Origin: an uncultured Bacteroidales bacterium
Lineage (GTDB): Bacteria; Bacteroidota; Bacteroidia; Bacteroidales; UBA932
Reading direction: 5' to 3'
Length of the DNA stretch: 64,000 nucleotides
NCBI GenBank assembly: GCA_900541925.1
Contig: UQMB01000008.1
Span: 1 to 64,000 of the forward strand
Both the position numbers and the translations under genes were made by a program. Shown piece after piece: positions 60,491 to 64,000 of this stretch. Below the pieces are notes generated by a model. The model saw only the letters and a program-made list of their open reading frames with translations. It ran no database searches and had not been told where the DNA came from. How positions within the stretch are numbered: the first letter of the stretch is position 1; each line of letters starts with the position of its first letter.

Positions 60491-61513
60491 CTAGAAGACC
60501 TTGAGGCGGAGATTGTAGCGTGCTCCGACGCTGAATGTGACCTGCGACAGCAGCGAGTTGTATGAGAGCAGTGCGTGAAGCCTCAGGTCGTCAGATTCTT
60601 TGAGCGGGTAGAACTCGGCTATTCCGCCTACGGTCCAGTGGTCAGGCACCGTTTCCTTGTCTCCAGAGAGTACGCAGGAACCCCTGAGGGATGCGTTGAA
60701 CCTGTCTGACGGGGCGTATTTGACGGTCAGGGCCGCAGTGCCGCCGTGCAGTGCCGACGAGGAGAAGTCCTCATCTGAACCGTAGGCGTTGCTCAGGTCG
60801 AGCGTGGCGATCCAGCTGTCGAGGCAGACCTGCTGCCCGAGCCAGAAGATATACATATATTCACCCTTCGCCGTTTCGAGGGCACTGGCGCTCCAGATGT
60901 TGGAGAACGCACCATATTCGCCTCTCCACTTGGCCGAGTAGGCCCACAGCCCGCTGCTGAACGGATGCTCCCCGAACGGAGATGTGGTCATCTGCGCGCT
61001 GAAGTTGCTCATGCCGGATAACGTCGTGTACGAGAGCGTGCCTCCCCATTGGTAGCAGGACATGGAATTGGCGAGCGGAGAGGAAAACACGGGATAGATG
61101 TCCCAGTCCCAGTCCTCATACTCGAAACCGCCCGTAGCTATCATGTCCTTCCCGAGGGTCAAGCCCCAGTTCCCGAGGCCGAGGTCGAGTTTGAAGTAGT
61201 CCAGCCAGTTAGTCGAGTCCGAATGCCCGAGATACTTGTACGGCCAGCCGTATTCCCCGTCGCTTTCCGCGTGGAACCAGTGATTGGCTACTGTCCAGGA
61301 GAAATGTTCCGATAGGGAACCTTCAAAGAGTGTGTAGATGGAGGTGTTGCCAAGGTCAAACCCGAATTCCGAATCTGCGGAATTGTAGGCCGGGTTGGCG
61401 TCAAGGCGTGTAATGACGGAGACCTCGGCGAATCTGTCGAGGCTCTCAGCCTCTTGCGAGTGCGCAAGAAAGCCCAGCAGCACAGCTGCAATAGAGAATA
61501 ATGTTTTCTTCAT
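60491..61513 (-). CDS. Outer-membrane porin-like protein heading the pot operon
   Basis: About 340 residues with a signal peptide ([19 protein letters not shown]). The rest is Trp/Tyr/Phe-rich alternating strands such as [20 protein letters not shown] and [18 protein letters not shown], ending in [12 protein letters not shown], consistent with a beta-barrel. Family not recognised. Its position 4 bp before potA suggests a porin delivering polyamines or similar cations to the PotABCD importer (inference). Confidence 0.65.
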   Translation of the reverse strand: MKKTLFSIAAVLLGFLAHSQEAESLDRFAEVSVITRLDANPAYNSADSEFGFDLGNTSIYTLFEGSLSEHFSWTVANHWFHAESDGEYGWPYKYLGHSDSTNWLDYFKLDLGLGNWGLTLGKDMIATGGFEYEDWDWDIYPVFSSPLANSMSCYQWGGTLSYTTLSGMSNFSAQMTTSPFGEHPFSSGLWAYSAKWRGEYGAFSNIWSASALETAKGEYMYIFWLGQQVCLDSWIATLDLSNAYGSDEDFSSSALHGGTAALTVKYAPSDRFNASLRGSCVLSGDKETVPDHWTVGGIAEFYPLKESDDLRLHALLSYNSLLSQVTFSVGARYNLRLKVF

Positions 61514-61614
61514 TTCCAACCATAAAAAGGGCTTTGGTGAAACTTGGCCGCGAATATACGAAAAATATCGTATTTTTGATGTAGATTTGTTTTAGTTAAC
61601 AAAATTTTTGCATA

Positions 61615-62805
61615 ATGTATAATTTTGATGAGATTATTGACCGCCACAACACCCGATGTTGTAAGGTGGACACTCTGAAGGAAACCTTCGGACGTTCCGA
61701 CTTGATGTCGTTCTGGATTGCAGACATGGATTTCAGGACTCCTGACTTCATCCTGGATGCGCTCAGGCATCGGTTGGACCATCCGATTCTCGGTTATCCG
61801 GCGACAGGATCCGACTATTTCGAGCTTCTGTCTTCGTGGGTTGAATCATTGCATGGCTGGAAGGTCGCTCCGGAGCATTTCCGTTTCATTCCGGGCATTG
61901 TAAAGGGCATAGGCCAGGCTGAGCGCTGCTTCCTGAAGCCAGGAGACAAGGTTATCATCCAGCCGCCTGTCTATCATCCGTTCCGCAATGTGACTGTGGC
62001 CTGCGGATTCGAGGTCGTCAATAATCCGCTCAAACCTATATATGATGAGCAGGGCTTCCTGGAGACATACGAGATGGACCTTGACCACCTCGAGTCCATT
62101 ATAGATGACAGAACCAGGATTCTCATCCTCAGCAACCCGCACAACCCTTGCGGAGTCTGCTTCTCGGTCGAGTCCCTGCAGCGCCTCGCCGAAATCTGCC
62201 GCAGGCGCGGCGTCATCGTGATTTCTGATGAAATCCACGCCGAAATGGTGCTGGGCGGCAAGAAGCACCATCCTTTCGCTTCCGTCAGCGAGGACGCAGC
62301 GCAGTGCAGCATCACTTTCCTCGCGCCGTCCAAGACATTCAATATCGCGGGAGTCGTAAGTTCATATTGCATCATCCAGAATCCTGAGCTCTCCAAGAAG
62401 TTCTTTGACTATATCGACGCCGTCGAGTTCGACTACCCTTCAATATTCTCCGCAGAGGCCACCCGCGCCGCATATACCGACAAAGGCCGGGAGTGGCGCA
62501 AGGAGATGCTCGCCTATGTGGAAGGCAATGTCGATTTCGTTGACAGCTGGCTCAAGGAGAACCTCCCAGTGGTGCATGCAGTCCGTCCGCAGGCGTCGTT
62601 CCTGATATGGCTCGACTGCCGCAAGCTCGGTCTCAGCCAGGAGCAGCTTGTACATCTTTTTGTGGACGGGGCGCATCTCGCGCTCAACGACGGCACCATG
62701 TTCGGCAAGGAAGGCGCTGGCTTTATGAGGCTTAACATCGGCTGCCCTCGCGCCGTCCTCAAGGAGGCCCTTGAGCATCTGGCGGCGGCGGTGAAAGCGC
62801 TGTAG
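61615..62805 (+). CDS. MalY/PatB-like PLP-dependent C-S lyase/aminotransferase
   Basis: A 396-residue fold type I PLP enzyme. MYNFDEIIDRHNTRCCKVDT and FWIADMDFRTPDFILDAL are the MalY/PatB start; GYPATGSDYFELLSSWVE follows. SNPHNPCGVC carries the Asn for PLP, VISDEIHAEMVLGG the Asp, FLAPSKTFNIAGV the Schiff-base Lys and NIGCPRAVLKEAL the carboxylate-binding Arg. Cystathionine beta-lyase activity is likely. Confidence 0.93.
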   Translation: MYNFDEIIDRHNTRCCKVDTLKETFGRSDLMSFWIADMDFRTPDFILDALRHRLDHPILGYPATGSDYFELLSSWVESLHGWKVAPEHFRFIPGIVKGIGQAERCFLKPGDKVIIQPPVYHPFRNVTVACGFEVVNNPLKPIYDEQGFLETYEMDLDHLESIIDDRTRILILSNPHNPCGVCFSVESLQRLAEICRRRGVIVISDEIHAEMVLGGKKHHPFASVSEDAAQCSITFLAPSKTFNIAGVVSSYCIIQNPELSKKFFDYIDAVEFDYPSIFSAEATRAAYTDKGREWRKEMLAYVEGNVDFVDSWLKENLPVVHAVRPQASFLIWLDCRKLGLSQEQLVHLFVDGAHLALNDGTMFGKEGAGFMRLNIGCPRAVLKEALEHLAAAVKAL

Positions 62806-62834
62806 ATTTTTTTGAAAAAACTTTGCCCAGACGC

Positions 62835-62864
62835 TTGCAAGTTCATATTTTTTGTCTACCTTTG
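62835..62864 (+). promoter_or_regulatory. Promoter of tRNA-Phe
   Basis: TTG at 62835-62837, 19-nt spacer, TACCTTTG at 62857-62864. The tRNA begins 20 nt downstream. Same -7 box and spacing as the candidate small RNA promoter at 11389-11419. Confidence 0.7.
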
Positions 62865-62884
62865 CATTCCCGTCAGGGCAATGA

Positions 62885-62957
62885 GGTGCTGTAGCTCAGG
62901 TGGTAGAGCAATGGACTGAAAATCCATGTGTCGCCGGTTCAACTCCTGCCAGCACCA
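62885..62957 (+). tRNA. tRNA-Phe (anticodon GAA)
   Basis: A 73-nt cloverleaf. Acceptor GGTGCTG pairs perfectly with CAGCACC, discriminator A, no encoded CCA. D arm GCTC/GAGC; anticodon stem ATGGA/TCCAT with loop CTGAAAA, anticodon GAA at 62918-62920. T stem GCCGG/CCTGC has one C-T mismatch in the middle pair. Flanked by a consensus promoter and terminator. Confidence 0.95.
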
Positions 62958-62967
62958 CTTGAAAAAG

Positions 62968-63008
62968 GAAGCCGACTAAAAAGCGATTTTTAGCCGGCTT
63001 CTCTTTTG
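62968..63008 (+). terminator. Terminator after tRNA-Phe
   Basis: GAAGCCG-A-CTAAAAA, GCGA loop, TTTTTAG-C-CGGCTTC, then TCTTTT. Long stem with one mismatch, starting 11 nt after the tRNA end. Confidence 0.85.
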
Positions 63009-63099
63009 GTCATACATCGTATTTTTCGTATTTTTGATGCTTTGTAAGCATCATGGGCCGCAGGGCGTATCGCCCCGGTTCCATCATATTAGTGAGAAG

Positions 63100-64000
63100 A
63101 TGAATAGAAGACATTACCTGTTAGCCTCGATGGCGTTATTGGCCGTTGCTTGCGGCCCAAAAGGAGGGAAAACCGCTGACGAGGCGGCGGAGAGCACTCC
63201 CCCGCCTCTCGGATTTTATACAGACCGCTATACGGCGGACACCACGGTGCTCCGCAGCGGAGACACTTTCTCCGTGCTGATGCGGCGACTGGGCATGAGC
63301 GCGTCTGACGCCTATACCCTTAGCAACCTTTGCGGCCGTGATGTGTTCGACCTGCGCAAAATGCGTGCGGGCAACCATATTCATGCATATTACGATCAGA
63401 CTGACAGTTCCAGGATCCTGCGTTATGTGGTTTATGAGCAGGACCGCGTCCGCTCGACAGTCTTCCAGTGCACAGATTCGCTTGCGATCTGGAATGTGGA
63501 CAAGCCTGTGGAGAAACAGCGCAAGCTCGCCGATGTCACCATCAAGAGCTCCCTGTGGAATGACATGATCGCCACCGGCGCGTCTCCGAACCTGATAATG
63601 AATCTTGCCGACATCTATCAGTGGAGCGTCAACTTCTTCACCCTGAGGGAAGGAGACCGCTTCCGGGTCATCTACTCCCAGACCGTCTGTGAGAACGAGG
63701 TAGTGTCGATTGACACCGTGTATTTCAGTCTCTTCAACGGCAACGACGGCAAGCAGGTGGCTGCAGTCCGCTTCCAGACCTCCGGCGGGGGCAATACTTA
63801 TTGGGACAAGGGAGGCGTCAGCCTCAAGCGGATGTTCCTGAAGGCTCCTCTCAAATATAACCGTATCAGCAGCCGTTTTTCATATCATCGCAAACATCCG
63901 GTCACCGGCAAGGTCAAGGCTCATACGGCAGTCGACTATGCCGCGCCTACCGGAACAGAGGTGCACGCCATCGGTGACGGCGTGATCACCAAGTGCGGAT
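63100..64000 (+). CDS. M23-family peptidoglycan metallopeptidase lipoprotein (partial)
   Basis: The frame runs off the right window edge. It begins MNRRHYLLASMALLAVACGP, a lipoprotein signal with Cys in LAVAC. An N-terminal region (SGDTFSVLMRRLGMSASDAY, KMRAGNHIHAYYDQTD) resembles the LysM/OapA-like domain of M23 peptidases. At the edge the lysostaphin-type core appears: ISSRFSYHRKHPVTGKVKAH followed by TAVDYAAPTGTEVHAIGDG, with the first zinc ligands His and Asp. It should cut peptide cross-links in peptidoglycan. The catalytic HxH lies beyond the window. Confidence 0.9.
   Translation, partial: MNRRHYLLASMALLAVACGPKGGKTADEAAESTPPPLGFYTDRYTADTTVLRSGDTFSVLMRRLGMSASDAYTLSNLCGRDVFDLRKMRAGNHIHAYYDQTDSSRILRYVVYEQDRVRSTVFQCTDSLAIWNVDKPVEKQRKLADVTIKSSLWNDMIATGASPNLIMNLADIYQWSVNFFTLREGDRFRVIYSQTVCENEVVSIDTVYFSLFNGNDGKQVAAVRFQTSGGGNTYWDKGGVSLKRMFLKAPLKYNRISSRFSYHRKHPVTGKVKAHTAVDYAAPTGTEVHAIGDGVITKCG

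Noticed and set aside
62885..62957. tRNA-Phe as an integration site for a mobile element
   Set aside because: No integrase, direct repeat or foreign gene follows within the window; a normal terminator comes directly after.

Overview
This window is a stretch of a Bacteroidales chromosome. It is gene-dense and fairly GC-rich. The evidence for the group is the promoter style (a TAnnTTTG -7 element, with TTG/TTTG about 19 nt upstream where a -33 is visible), the scarcity of Shine-Dalgarno sites, and group-typical genes: DUF3467, DUF5683 between parB and a LysM transglycosylase, and GIN-domain, helix-hairpin-helix and BamA/TamA-like surface proteins. I cannot fix the genus. A Rikenellaceae-like or uncultured gut lineage is plausible.

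Layout. 1-3.9 kb is accessory: the frameshifted 3' part of an IS66 transposase, a gene remnant, a Fic protein with an AbiEi-like N-terminal domain behind four direct repeats spaced exactly 24 bp, and a decayed pseudogene. 3.9-26.9 kb is core: ndk, ridA, tcdA, an MFS exporter, a flavodiiron protein, a tyrosine phosphatase, a 2-hydroxyacid dehydrogenase, an outer-membrane barrel, a likely small RNA gene, an rluA-like/maf/kdsC/DUF3467 operon, then valS-tatA-tatC-CBM9-like-ABC-F-GIN-dipeptidase, pncC with an odd PyrD-like protein, a regulator, queA and a PlsC-like acyltransferase.

26,965-32,574 is the highlight: a compact integrated single-stranded DNA phage (Microviridae provirus). All its genes are on the minus strand. 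It has recognisable major capsid (VP1), DNA pilot (VP2) and rolling-circle replication (VP4) proteins, four small overlapping early genes, one unassigned late gene and a 31-residue membrane peptide. It encodes no integrase and is bounded by two 28-bp dif-like sites with one mismatch, so integration by the host XerC/XerD is the natural reading. The excised circle would be 5,582 bp.

32.6-64 kb returns to core genes: rlmD, a CaCA antiporter, two small barrel proteins, two GT2 glycosyltransferases, a GNAT protein, rarA, the parA-parB-DUF5683-transglycosylase operon, diacylglycerol kinase, PAP2 phosphatase, obg, a fused HPRT-adenylate kinase, a helix-hairpin-helix barrel protein, tgt-lptF/G-dut-murF, a nucleoside permease, a porin-potA-potB-potC-potD polyamine uptake operon, a MalY-like lyase, tRNA-Phe and the start of an M23 peptidase. 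tRNA and rRNA modification recurs (queA, tgt, tcdA, rlmD, rluA-like), as does cell-envelope construction.

Several start codons lie only 4-6 nt after a TAnnTTTG box, which predicts leaderless or nearly leaderless mRNAs. A dif-like site only about 11-13 kb from parAB is noteworthy, because chromosomal parABS is normally near the origin and dif near the terminus.
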